A stretch of DNA of 64,000 nt from contig NC_079516.1 in NCBI RefSeq assembly GCF_000801105.2, positions 13,888,001-13,952,000 of the forward strand, given 5' to 3'. Of the stretch, positions 44,621 to 56,175 are shown piece by piece (positions within the stretch are counted from its first letter, which is position 1; each line of letters starts with the position of its first letter). This stretch comes from Raphanus sativus (lineage: Eukaryota > Streptophyta > Magnoliopsida > Brassicales > Brassicaceae). The translations under genes and the position numbers were made by a program. Under the pieces are notes generated by a model, which ran no database searches, was not told where the DNA came from, and saw nothing but the letters and a program-made list of their open reading frames with translations.

Positions 44621-45418
44621 CGGAGTCGACGATGTTTACAACAACAAAAAAAAATGTTTTTGACTTTGCGCTCGCTAGGTGTGTGAATTTAAAACAGTGC
44701 GCCGTTCCGACTCCAACTACGCGTCGTCTTCTTGTTCTTTTTTTTTTTCTCTCCCATTAGTTTACAAATCTGAAATTGTCTAAGCGGGAGACTTATCCAT
44801 TGGTTTAGTAAAACCAATTAGTTGACCATTGCAACAGAAAACTTCTACTGGTTATGATTTTAATGGAAACGTGTTACAATCCACAAACCTAGTTAGAGAT
44901 TATTAAAATTATGTTCCCTAATCGTATTAGGACACCTTAACTTCACGTTAAAAAAATAAGACACTGGCTGTCAGTGATTTGGTTTTCACATGAAGTTCTT
45001 TGCTAACAACGAAAACATATAAAAAGCAGATGTGGATTGTACTAATCTCCAATTACAAAGTCTAGACACCGGAAACCGGAATAATATTATTCTGGTTTGG
45101 GTTTATACACACGCAGAGAGCATTTGGTTAATCAAATGATTCAAGTTTTGGTTACAATCAGAGATAGATACAGAGATGCATTGCGGACCAAAGAAGTGAG
45201 AATGCGCATGCACCAAAAAAAACCTACGGGTCTATAGCTAAATCCAACTTCCATCACTTCACATTTGCGTCTGAAATCAAGTAAAATGGTTAGCTAAATC
45301 CTTTAAATGAGTTATTATGATTACCAAAACCATATATACAGAGATGTTTATATCAAACATGCATTTAGAGGTAAGAAACCAATATCCTGGTTACCAAACT
45401 ATCTATCAAGCATTATAG
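44621..45418. other. Upstream region of the two-exon gene and spacer
   Basis: No further gene is seen. The first 150 bp are the likely promoter/5'UTR of the minus-strand gene at 44620, with a CT-rich stretch at 44730-44755. Confidence 0.4.
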
Positions 45419-45660
45419 AAGTCTTCGTTTATCTCCCAGAGACGGAGGAATTCACCGGAGGGGCGGCGGAGAGAGGGAGGGCTGACCATTAGCTTCGTGG
45501 GAGGGTGAGGATGTTCGAAGGAGAGATTAGGTAGAGGGCTCATCGTCATGGGAATCGGAGTCGAAAGAGAGGATGTCGATGCGGTTGCTGTGGTTTTCGA
45601 GGAAGCTTCCGACGGCGATGCGGTGGTTGGAGGTGGCTCCGGCGTGGAGAGAAAGGTGAG
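45419..45660 (-). pseudogene. TTG1 (WD40 regulator) N-terminal relic
   Basis: On the minus strand, 45640-45550 reads [20 protein letters not shown] then SFDSDS. After a one-base frame change, 45550-45419 reads [32 protein letters not shown] and WEINEDF. These match the first WD40 blade of TRANSPARENT TESTA GLABRA1, the scaffold of MYB-bHLH-WD40 complexes controlling trichomes and anthocyanins. About eight residues are deleted at SGE and the rest of the gene is absent. The position fits the Arabidopsis block, where TTG1 (At5g24520) lies just beyond PRR5, so this is probably one fractionated copy after Brassica genome triplication. Confidence 0.85.
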
Positions 45661-46299
45661 AGCGGCTTCCTATCTGGAGAAAGAATCAGAAGCTAAGTTG
45701 TCAATGATTTGATTCGATTTTGGATTCCTCACGACCACATCATTTCTCGTTCTTCAGACAGAAAGTTGTAAAGTATCAGTACGACCAATGGCGACGGCGT
45801 GCGTATCTGGGCTAAACCCTCTGGTTTAATCAGTTATCTTTGATGTAGCTTTAGATCGTGGGGCTTTTCTACGAGGTTTGGGCTTTGTATGTATCGATCG
45901 TGGACCTTTTTAATACTAAACGGACTTTCTACTTTTAAACCCAATTTCTTATCTTTTGAAATCTTCATTTAATTGAAAAACTTGCTGAGAGTACACTCTC
46001 TTAGAGGAAATAAGGACAATGATAATACATATAGTATTAGTATACTATGTAGATAATGAAACTTAATAGATCATGAAATTGATGGAGTCTAACTATTTTC
46101 TTTGTTTCTTTTTGTAAGATTTTTTTAAAAATTGTATTATTTTACTTGTTGTTAAAGTTTCTATCTAGAATTACTTGTTTAATATTTTATAGCTATTATA
46201 TTATGCAATACTTGTTCAGACATTCTTTTAGATTTTTACTAAATTTTTTATATTAAAATATAATTCAGTTATATTATTTGGGTCAAGCTAATGTTTATA
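45661..46299. other. Spacer
   Basis: The first 150 bp may be the decayed promoter side of the TTG1 relic. The remainder is AT-rich with nothing recognised. Confidence 0.4.
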
Positions 46300-46566
46300 C
46301 TATTTATATATTCTTTTTTTTGACAAAGAAAATAGTTAAATCCGAGTCAATAATGACAAAAACCTAACCTCCGAGTGGAGGTACAGCCCACGGATAGATT
46401 TTTTCTTGGACATTCAAATGAACCGAAAGTAATGGGTCCATATCCGTGTGGCCAGTAGAAATCGAATCCAGGACCGTATTAAGGTCGAAACTCTCTCAAG
46501 TACCATTAGGCTAACCCCACTGAGCCGAAAGCAATGAGTCCATAATCCCGCTATTTATATATTCTT
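46300..46566 (-). mobile_element. tRNA-derived SINE with 16-bp target duplication
   Basis: CTATTTATATATTCTT occurs at 46300-46315 and 46551-46566. Between them the minus strand carries RNA polymerase III promoter boxes near its 5' end: TAGCCTAATGG (A box) and GGATTCGATTTC (B-box-like), and it ends in an A-run (T-run at 46314-46321). Length about 235 bp. This is a plant SINE; the near-perfect target duplication suggests a recent insertion. Confidence 0.88.
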
Positions 46567-47389
46567 GATTATAAAATTGAGTAAAATAAACATGCAATAG
46601 GGAATAAAGTGAGTAGTGTATGAAACCACGATAGTATAGTATCACATTTGTTAATTGCACCTTTAAGAAAAAGAAGCTTTTTAAAATTAATGTTTCCATA
46701 CAATCAGTGTTCATATTAGTACTTACTTTACTAAAGCGAAGAAAGGAAATCGACACACTCACATACACACAAATAAAATATGAGAAAATGCAATTCGAAG
46801 ACTTAATTAACTTTAGCAGTGAGCCAGTGATCGTCTATCACGATTAAATAACCATGACCACTAAAATAAAATATTACTAATAGTTAGATAATATTTATAT
46901 AAAACCAAAATTCGGTGTATACAATTTTTAGATTCTCTAGTTATGAATTTTTAAATACGTTGATATGATGATGAAAATGGATAATAATAACCAAAACTAG
47001 GAATAACATAAAACACACAATGATTGAAAGCAATATTTAATCAATTTGCTTTACGCCTTTAAATGTATGGGTCCAGTCCTACCTATGCTTGTTCATCAAC
47101 TTTTATTATGTCGACATTTTTGAAAAAGGAATGCATCATTTTTGTATACGTTTTATAGCTTGATGAGAGTTATTTACTCAGTCTCAAAAATGTATATTCA
47201 CAACAGATTTTATTTGTTTTGTAGCTTGATAACAGTTATTTACTCAATTTCACAAATGCATATTCAACATATTTTATTTAACCCTCTTTAATTTAATTAA
47301 ACTTTATACATAGGATTCTATTTTAAGAGAATGGTGAACTAACATTTTATCAATTTATGCAGACTAATCTCTCTAGTGGTATCTAAGAA

Positions 47390-47492
47390 ATCCAAGAATG
47401 TTGTCATTGACTTAGTCAACTTAATGTATAAACGTTGTACAATGTTTTGGTACTACTCTTTTAGTTGACTTAAGTCAATGACATTCTTGGAT
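47390..47492. repeat. Imperfect hairpin (about 32-bp arms, 37-bp loop)
   Basis: The arm at 47390-47423 (ATCCAAGAATG, TCATTGACTTA and GTCAACT blocks) is complementary to 47461-47492 with a 2-base bulge on each side. The shape would suit a MITE remnant or a small-RNA precursor; sequence alone cannot decide. Confidence 0.6.
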
Positions 47493-47759
47493 ACTAGTCA
47501 TTTAGCTAATGGTGTGTGGATTCATGCGAAATTTTGTTTCCGTGATTAGTAATTACAGATACAAAGAATCGCAGATCTAGCCCTCAACTGAAGCTATTAT
47601 CAATGGAATTGGATTTGAGAAGGGGATATCAATTTCTTTTCTTCTCTCTTTTTTTTTTCAGGAAAAGAAGAGGTTTATCAAAATTGAAGAGTTATTTTCA
47701 AAATATTTTCAAGCCATCTACACTTTAGAAATTTCTATAATAAAAAAAAGTATATTGAA

Positions 47760-47832
47760 TTTTTGCTCCAATATTTTTTATAATATAAAATATTATATTT
47801 TTTATTATAAAAAAATAAATTGGAGCAAAAAA
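47760..47832. repeat. AT-rich palindrome with TTTTGCTCCAAT ends
   Basis: TTTTTGCTCCAAT at the left and ATTGGAGCAAAAAAA at the right enclose a nearly fully A/T inverted sequence. Probably a MITE core. Confidence 0.55.
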
Positions 47833-49369
47833 ATTATCTCTATTATAAGTTCTACAAAATAAAGCGGGTTGGAAATTTCCATATAGTTTTCAATAGTAAG
47901 ATGTCTTATATACTTAAATATAAAACTAATATTTTAAATAAATATTTTTAAATTAAATTCTAAAGCATTTACAACATGTCCTCAAACCCTACAATTTTGA
48001 AGTTTTTTTACTTTCCAACAGACTTTTAAACTCTTAAAATACTATTTACTTTTCGTCTTACTTATGTAAATTATATATAATTGTATTAGTATTAATTTTT
48101 GTATAACATTTTTGTCAGCAATTTTTGTGTAACTTTTAATCTTTATTAATATATTTTGACTACATTTATGTTATTATTGATACATAAAATACATAAAATA
48201 TGCTAGAATGGAAATATTATGTGTATGTAGTTTAACTATTTGTAACGTTTTCCTCTATTTGATGCATTTTTAAAAAGTTTTTTTAAAACAGTGAAACCAA
48301 AGTATCTATATATGTGTTATAAATATTATGTTTTTGCATTTTTATTGTGCAGTTATTATTTATTTATAAAATTTTAATGCTTATAATTAGTTATTACAAA
48401 GACTGAGGATTAAAATCTAAAATGTAAGAAAAAGATAATTTGTATTTTTTTTTGGAAAAATCCGCCTTTAATCCCTGTCTTTAAAAATCTCATATCTTTA
48501 GACGAAGGTCCTTGTTGGTAAACAGATGTTTTAAATGATAAAAGGTATTCCCTCCGTTTTTAATTAATCCAAGCTTTAGAAAAAAAATGTTTTTAAATAT
48601 GTATTTTTTACCTTTTCAATGTAATTTTAATAGATAATAATGATAAATTATTGATTCCAAAAAAATAATTGTATTTACTAAATTTCGATTGGTTGAAAAT
48701 TACGGAAATGTTAATCACAAAAACCTATACATAGTATTTTAATGTATTTTATTAATAAGTATGCAAAATCCAAAATATGGATTAATTTGAAACAGAAGAA
48801 GAAGTAAAATATTTCTCACTTAGCATGTGTAGATGAAATCTCACAGTTTTTCTGGATATTATAGATAAGATATTCTCTTTACCTGATTTTACTGTTTTCT
48901 TATTTTTTCTATTTTTAATTAATTAAATATATTGGTTATGAATGCCAAACTGTAAGTTTCAAATCCTGTGAGTGGAATTTTATAAGTTTTATGTTAAAAC
49001 ATCTTAGATTATTAGGATCGACTCTGCATGTCCACGGACGGACACTATATTTATAATAGATATAATAGTTAGATTATTGGGATAAATATGATATATTTGT
49101 AGTTGGGAAAATACTGAATAGTTTTTGTGTTATTTTTCTACAAATATGATAAGAAATTGCAACATTTATTTATTTTTGTAAAAAGCACTTATTTATTTAT
49201 TTATTCTATGAAATTCTGTGTGAAAAATAGTTATAGTTACTTTTATTTATGTTCCAAAAAAGTTACTTTTATTTATGGGCTTATTTGATTAATAATCAAA
49301 ATCATAATGGAAATTAAATGCATGACATTGATGTTGACATAATTAAGAAACTATCATTTGTGTCTCATA

Positions 49370-50645
49370 TCTATACTATTAAAGTACAAGCACATTTGGA
49401 TTTTTTACTAAACATGCCCTTTCTTTAACTCACATTCCTTATTTTATTAAGGACAATCAAGTAATATTAATAACACATTTTTATTGGGTCATTTTTTTTG
49501 GATCCAGCCCACTGCCCACATCATCTCTCTTAGGCCATTTGGGCTGATTAAGAAATCAGATCCAATTCTTATTTTTTTTCTCTAATTCAAATAATTAATT
49601 TTCAACCATTCTTAATATTTTGTGTAGTGAACAAAATTAATAACTTAATTATTATGTTTTTATTTTTAATATAATTTAAGCATTCATAAAAAATTGATTT
49701 TTTCATTGAAAAGTATAAATCTTTATTAAAAGTATATATTTTTTATTAAAAAATTAACCACAAATAAAATTAATATATCAGAGTTATACCAACTTAATTC
49801 ATTAAAAAATAAAGTTTAATTTTCTAAACATAAATACTCATTAGACCTGGACGTTCGGATACCCATTCTGGTACAGATTGGTTCTTTCGGATATCGAGTT
49901 TTTCGGGTTTTAAAATTAAACCTCATTCGGGTTTTGAAATTAAACCTCATTCGGGTATTATAAAATTTCGGGTTGGGTTCGAATCGGGTCTTTCCGGATC
50001 CGGGTAGGTTCGGTTCTCATGCATAAGAACCTGCAAAATAACCAAATAACCAAAGTATCTAACGGGTTCGGTTATTTGTACTTAAAGTAATCAAAGTATC
50101 TGATTCGGTTCAAATTTTTGTATCCAAATTATTCAATAGTAACCAAAAATATACATTTTATACAGTTTTTTTGGGTAAACTTTTATCCAAACTATCATAT
50201 TTTATCCAAAATACTCAAAATTACCAAAAATAACTACTATAGTTAACTTATAAAATTAATTTAAAAATTAAAATAATTATAAATATAATTATAACATATA
50301 TTTTTAGATATATTCGGATATCTTTGGGTACTCATTTGGTTCTTGGTTCGGGTCGGATTCGGGACCGGTTCTTCGGATATAGCAATTTAGAACTCATTCG
50401 GATATTTACCCGGGTCTGATCGGGTTCGGGACCCTGATTTTTGGGTCGGTTTCGGGTTGGTTCTTTGGGTCCGAATATTGTGTTCTGGCCTATACTCTTT
50501 TAAAATAAAACACGATAAAAAAAAAAGCTTAAGTCTTTTATAAAAAAAACAAAAATATAAAAATATGACATTTACTAAATATTTGTCAATTTAAAAAAAA
50601 TAAAGGAAAATAACCCGCGCTTTGAAAGCGCGGATCAAAATCTAG
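49370..50645 (+). mobile_element. Non-autonomous Helitron A (1276 bp)
   Basis: Starts TCTATACTATTAAAG directly after an A and ends with hairpin CCGCGCTTTGAAAGCGCGG (50614-50632), ATCAAAAT and CTAG followed by T. This is the canonical Helitron layout, with insertion between A and T and no target duplication. The interior has the CGGGTTCGGTT-rich block of Brassicaceae Helitrons and no Rep/helicase. Confidence 0.88.
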
Positions 50646-52160
50646 TTATCCGGTTATACCTTCTACATGTGCAAGTTGCCAGTACCAAAAGAAGAAAGAG
50701 GTGACACGATGGTTTATGAAGTCAACCCATTTTTTTCTTTTTTTTTTGCTTAAACTCTTCTGTGTTATTGGAGATGATGTAGCAAAATAATATATGGTAA
50801 ATTAAGCACATACATATGATGTCAACAAAATGAAATGTGGCCAATATTTATCGTACACTATTCATACTTCACACAGTCAACCGGAGTGTTCTATTCCATA
50901 TAAACAAAATAGTATACAAGAGTGAGTTAGTGAAACCCCCACCCAGATGATAACACTAAACCCTAACCTGGAAATATCAACCCACATCCGAGATATAAAC
51001 AGTTTTCTCCGTTTTCAAATAATGACATTCACCAGGTTTATAATACTATACTACATAGTAGATATAGTATAGTATTTTTAGAGGTACGGAGAACTAAACT
51101 TTAGTTCTCGTTCAACAATTCAGAGGACTTTAGTAGCAAGGTTATATGGATGTTGTACTGCTATATTATTGAATAGAATAGACTGACATGAAGACATAAA
51201 TGAGTTCATATCGCTAATACAAGTAATAGAGTAATGAGGGTGAGTTAGTAAAACCCCCACCCAGATAATAACACTAAACCCTAACTTGGAAAAGTCAACC
51301 CAAATCCGAGATATAAACAGTTTTTCCCGTTTTCGAATAATGACATTCACCAGGTTCATAATACTATACTACATGGTGCATATAGTATAGTAGTTTTAAA
51401 GTGTACGGACTCGTTTAATAATTCAGGATGAGTTAGTGAAACTCAACTTAGATGATAAAACTATACCCTAACCCGGAAATGTCAACCCACATCCAAAATA
51501 TAAACAATTTTCTTCTGCTGAGAAATATTGATAATAACCAGATTATTACATGTTTATGAAATAGTATAGAAATATGTCACGAATAGTATGGTACCCTTGT
51601 ATAAATAACTTCACTAAAGAATATATAATATACTATTTCGTTGACTGAATATAGTATAGACGACGAGTTCATCTTCTTCAATTCTTCTTTTTTCAAACGT
51701 GCTGATACACCTCCACTTTGTTCACCGTCGTTATTCTTCACTACCATGTAAAGATCATCTTTGTCTCCTTTCTTTTTTTCCGACACAACGATTCTTCTAC
51801 CGGTCCGTCGTCGTTATTTTTCATCATTGGAACACTAAAACAAAAACAAAAACAAAAACAGAGTAAAAAACAGAAACAGTAACAGTAACAGAGTATAAAA
51901 CAGAAACATAAACACAATATAAAAATAAAAACAGAAACATAGTATAGGCAAAAACAAAAACATAGTAAAAAGTATGATGTCACCTCATTCTCTATGGTGT
52001 CATCTTCTCCTCCAAATTCAATTTCGTAAGTCATGAATCTTTGTTTCTTCCTTTCTTTAAGATAAAATGGTGTGTGTTTGTACGTACCAAGAAAAAACAA
52101 AGATTTAGTGAAAAGAGGAAGAAGAAGAAAAGAGATGTGTATCAATAATAGCCACAATTT
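50646..52160. repeat. Triplicated segment and low-complexity tract
   Basis: A unit with GAGTTAGT, AAACCCCCACCCAGAT and AACACTAAACCCTAAC is present at 50921-51105 and 51238-51415, and in weaker form at 51425-51560. An A/C/G-rich tract of AAAAACAGAAACA-like repeats lies at 51836-51970. Minus-strand frames here (51577-51786 and 51741-52157) encode repetitive or low-complexity peptides; a hydrophilic KKKGDKDDLY stretch could be part of a transposon gene but I cannot support it. Confidence 0.5.
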
Positions 52161-52344
52161 ATTATATTGTTTATTTAATATTTATTTTAATATATATTTC
52201 TCAGCAGATTACACATGTCACAACTAAGAGATAATATGGCTATTTTTTATATTGTAGAGCTGATATATAGATGATCTAGGGATTTTAGCTATGAGGTGAA
52301 TTAACATTTGTTTTTGTTTGATGGTTGTACAATCCAATTTCCCT

Positions 52345-53950
52345 TCTAAACTATTAAGGCTGAAGTACACTTAACTATGTCCCCTTAAAGTTGCTCAAAT
52401 ATTACAAAAGACTGCCACTGCATTTAAAACAAATAATTAATCTAAATTACTATTATTATCTAACATGATTTGGCCAGATTTAGCTGGATGATTTACTTAC
52501 CAAACTTTTTTTTTTCTGACATCACTTACCAAAAACTTAAAATGTACATTTAATATCCTGTGCATTGTAGTTTTATATCTTATATATTATACACATGACA
52601 TTAAAAAAACACCTGTCAAATGTTAGTGAGTCACCGCATTTGTATTTTTAATTTTAATAATAGCATTTACATTACATAATATTTTATATATACAATGTAA
52701 TACTTGCACAAATAGATTAACATTTGGGTTGATATATAGATTCAAAATTGTCATCAATAAGGATCCACTTAATCATTTATAAAACACAGTAATTACCAAT
52801 GGTTTAGAAATTTATAATGATTTTATAAATTAAAAACAATCAAAACAATCAATAACCATTATTAAAAAAATGTTTTCAATATATATAAGAAAAATACAAC
52901 AAAAAGATTAATTTCATATACTAACTTAAATTATAGTTTTTATATTTGACATTAAACTTGAAGAATATAATATATATGATTATTTATAAGATGATACATA
53001 TAAAATACTATTAATTATATGATTATTTATATGATGGACCAATACAATTAATTATATGATGACATATATAGGATACATAATAGTGACTAGGGCTGGGCGT
53101 TCAGGTATCCATTCCGTTCGTTTCAAATCTGTTTGAGTTTCGGATTTCCGGGGTCAAAGATTTCAACCCCGTTCATATATTTCTAAATTTCAGTTCGAAT
53201 TATCACTAGGACTGGGCGTTCAGATATCCATTTGGGTTCGTTTCAGATCTGTTTGGGTTTTGGATTTCTCGGATCAAAAATTTCAGTCCCATTCATATAT
53301 TTTTAAATTTCAGTTTGAATTACATTCAGATCTTTGCGGATTCAGTTCGGGTTTAGATAACCCATTTAAATTATTTTTTTAAATTCACTATATATTTTGA
53401 ATTTCTTAAATTCTATAAATAAAATAATATATTGTATATAAATTTGAATAACATATGTCAGAATACCTAAACTTAACATATAAATTGATTTAGTTTAAAT
53501 TTTGGATCAAAAATCAAAAATTATTTTAAATATTTTTGCTGTTTTGAATGTACTTCCACTATGTTAGATATTTATATTTGACTATTTTTATATATTTTCA
53601 AGTATTTAAACCAACCTAAAACTATCATATATATTCTGAATATTTTTTATATACATTAAAACTAAAAATAATTAATATATATAAGTATATAAATTTTTTT
53701 CGGATAGAAAACAAATATCCAAGATACTTTGGTTCGTATTGGTTATGGTTTCGGTTGTCTAAATATTAAAATTTTGATAGTTTAGATATTTAATCAATTT
53801 TGGTTAGAGTTTGGTATTACTTTTTTGGATCGTGATCGGTTCGATTCTTTAGATTTGAATTTTTTATCCAGCTTTGATATTGACATGAAAAATAAATAGT
53901 AATATATTTCTGAAATATACACCCGCACGGATGTGCGGGTCAAAATCTAG
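52345..53950 (+). mobile_element. Non-autonomous Helitron B
   Basis: The 3' end is clear: hairpin CCCGCACGGATGTGCGGG (53922-53939), CAAAAT, CTAG and a following T at 53951. The probable 5' end is TCTAAACTATTAAGGC at 52345, close to the consensus seen in Helitron A. An internal 120-bp stretch with CTGGGCGTTCAG is duplicated in tandem at 53091-53207 and 53210-53330. No coding capacity. Confidence 0.75.
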
Positions 53951-55627
53951 TTATTTATTGTAAGCAAAACACAACAAAAGAAAAATGCGACAAGAAACAA
54001 AATGGGTGACATGACATTGGGTCCAAATTAGAGAGTAGGGACACGACGGTAAGTATATTGACATTGATATTCCTCTATTTTCTTCATCCCGAATCCCACG
54101 TTCACTCCAATTTCAGATTCAGGTCCCGCGGCTCAATATAAAAAGTTATATCGAGTAATTATTTTTATCGAGTAATTCTAAGTTTCTAACTTTTTGATAA
54201 CCAAAGGCTATACAAAATATCTATAAATTTTTATTTGATTTGTTATCTATTTTGATTCAAACAAAAAATCAAGATTTTTCGTAATTCTACGAAGCAAATA
54301 AATATTAATATACAATATTCTTAAAAATAAAAAAAATTACAAATATCAATATATTTAGAGACGGATATCCAATATGGTCTGTTATATGCATTTATATAAC
54401 TTATATTTATATATATATATATATATATATAAATATAAGTTATATAAATATTATATTGCATATACGTTTTACAGTATTTTATCTACTAAATTTATTAAAT
54501 CATTTATTAGAATTTTTTAAAAATACATAACTTTTATTTTTACAATAAAATATTATTATTTTAGATTATTTTGGATATTTATTTTATATATTTATTTTCA
54601 TAGATGAAATTGTATATATAGTTAAAGAAATAAAATTTTCTAGATATCGTACACTAAATATCTAAATAGTTACGAATTTCATATACAACACATCGGATTA
54701 TGAATATTTCCAAAAATTCAGAGATAAACAATTCGTGTCTCCTTAATTGCCACGGAAACTTCACACCTAGCGGATATGCAGCCGCAGATAGGCGCTGCAT
54801 TTATGAACAAATAATAATAGTCAAAAGTAATTTATAGTTTAGCATAAAAACTGAAATTAACATATTAGTGAATTTGTTAACATAAGCATTCAGATCCGCT
54901 GAATACAAGCCAATCAAACATATACTTTTAGGACTTTGAAAAGTTATATTATTATTAGAGATCATTTTTAAATAGATATAACTAAATAATTATATTAATA
55001 ATATATGTATTGTAAATAGACAAGGTGAGCAAATCACCAGGTTAACAGATCAGGTTAAAAGGAACGTGTTGAAAAATTTTAGGTTCTGAAATTTAATTTG
55101 GAATTGTATGCTTTCTGTATCTGATAGATTATAGGTAATTAGTGCTTATCTAATTTCATGCCGGTCTTTATATTATCAGATATTAAAATGTAATCTCTCC
55201 ACTTCAGACTGTATAAATCATTCTACACTGCATATCTTATCGTCGACATAGCTTAGTTTTAGAGGTTATAAAAGAAAGTATTTTCAATTACTAATGTATT
55301 AGAAAGTCTTTCATTGTGTGCGATAATAATCTTTGGACAACATATGTGATGTAACAATCTTTTATTTAAAAATAATTTTTAGGTATGGATAAGACTCATT
55401 ACTTATATAATATTAGAGTATATGGTTTTCCCAATATATAGTTTCTCAGATAAATATTTCTTACCAATAACATATATACATGATTTTTTGTGGCATTTCC
55501 AAAATATTAGAGATGAGCTGTTTTCATCCACATCTTAAAACTGTAAAATACCCTATCGTATATAGAGTAATGCTATTATGCAATATACAAGTGATGTGTT
55601 AATCTTCTAATCTAATTTTTGAGTATA
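53951..55627. other. AT-rich spacer with a long AT palindrome
   Basis: The only clear structure is the near-perfect palindrome at 54391-54448. No gene was seen. Confidence 0.45.
54391..54448. repeat. 58-bp AT palindrome with TATATAACTTATATTTATA arms
   Basis: The arms are perfect inverted copies meeting in an (AT)n centre; it could extrude as a cruciform and may be hard to sequence accurately. Confidence 0.8.
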
Positions 55628-55790
55628 AGTTAGGCCAATTAAGAGAACGAGTCAGCTCTAGTGATAAAGGAGTTGCAGCTGTAATTTATGCCACCAAAAT
55701 TCGATTCGCACTGGAAACGACTATTTACATTGTTTGGATTTGCGGTAAAGAAGTAAAAATACCTTTTACCAAAAAAAGTTAGGCCAATTA
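55628..55790 (+). mobile_element. Short tRNA-derived SINE with 14-bp target duplication
   Basis: AGTTAGGCCAATTA occurs at 55628-55641 and 55777-55790. Between them, about 135 bp has an A-box-like TCAGCTCTAGTGATAA, a B-box-like TTCGATTCGC 50 bases later, and an A-rich 3' end. Layout and length fit the short SINEs of Brassicaceae, and it is in plus orientation. Confidence 0.82.
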
Positions 55791-55898
55791 CCAAAATAAT
55801 AAAAACTATTTTTGTAGACCATAGGAAAGAACAGTTTAACACATGAATCAAGTATGAGAGTGGATCACAGTTTGGTCATCTCTAGGTACGATTGTGTT

Positions 55899-56059
55899 TA
55901 TTAGAGTATTGGTTTAGTTTGGTTTACTACTTGGCTTATTCCGGTTAAGTAACTACTCTGTTATATAAAGAGAAAGACGTTGTGACAATCATTTTTAACT
56001 TGAATGAGAAAAAATTTCATCGTCATGTAACAAACTCTCTCTCGTTTATTCAAGTAACA
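55899..56059 (+). repeat. 5' LTR of the right copia element
   Basis: 161 bp, with a TATATAAAG promoter-like box near 55961. Starts TATTAGAG (TA, not the usual TG) and ends AACA. Confidence 0.92.
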
Positions 56060-56071
56060 TGGTATCAGAGC
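56060..56071 (+). other. Primer binding site of the right copia element
   Basis: TGGTATCAGAGC, tRNA-iMet type, directly after the 5' LTR. Identical to the site of the left copia element. Confidence 0.92.
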
Positions 56072-56175
56072 GTTGAATCTAACGTTCAACAATCACGATC
56101 CTGAGCTACGATCTTCTTCTTCTACCTCCGATTCGATCGGAATCACCTTCCGATTGATCGAATCTTCTTTTCACG

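Larger units (their letters stand above)
46567..49369. other. AT-rich intergenic region
   Basis: No gene was recognised. It holds two inverted repeats listed separately (47390-47492 and 47760-47832). A Brassicaceae MITE-like palindromic style (CTCTATTATA, TTTGCTCCAA) recurs. Remaining sequence is unstructured. Confidence 0.4.

Noticed and set aside
51741..52157. 138-codon frame rich in Cys and Phe
   Set aside because: It is the translation of an AAACAGAAAC-like low-complexity tract.
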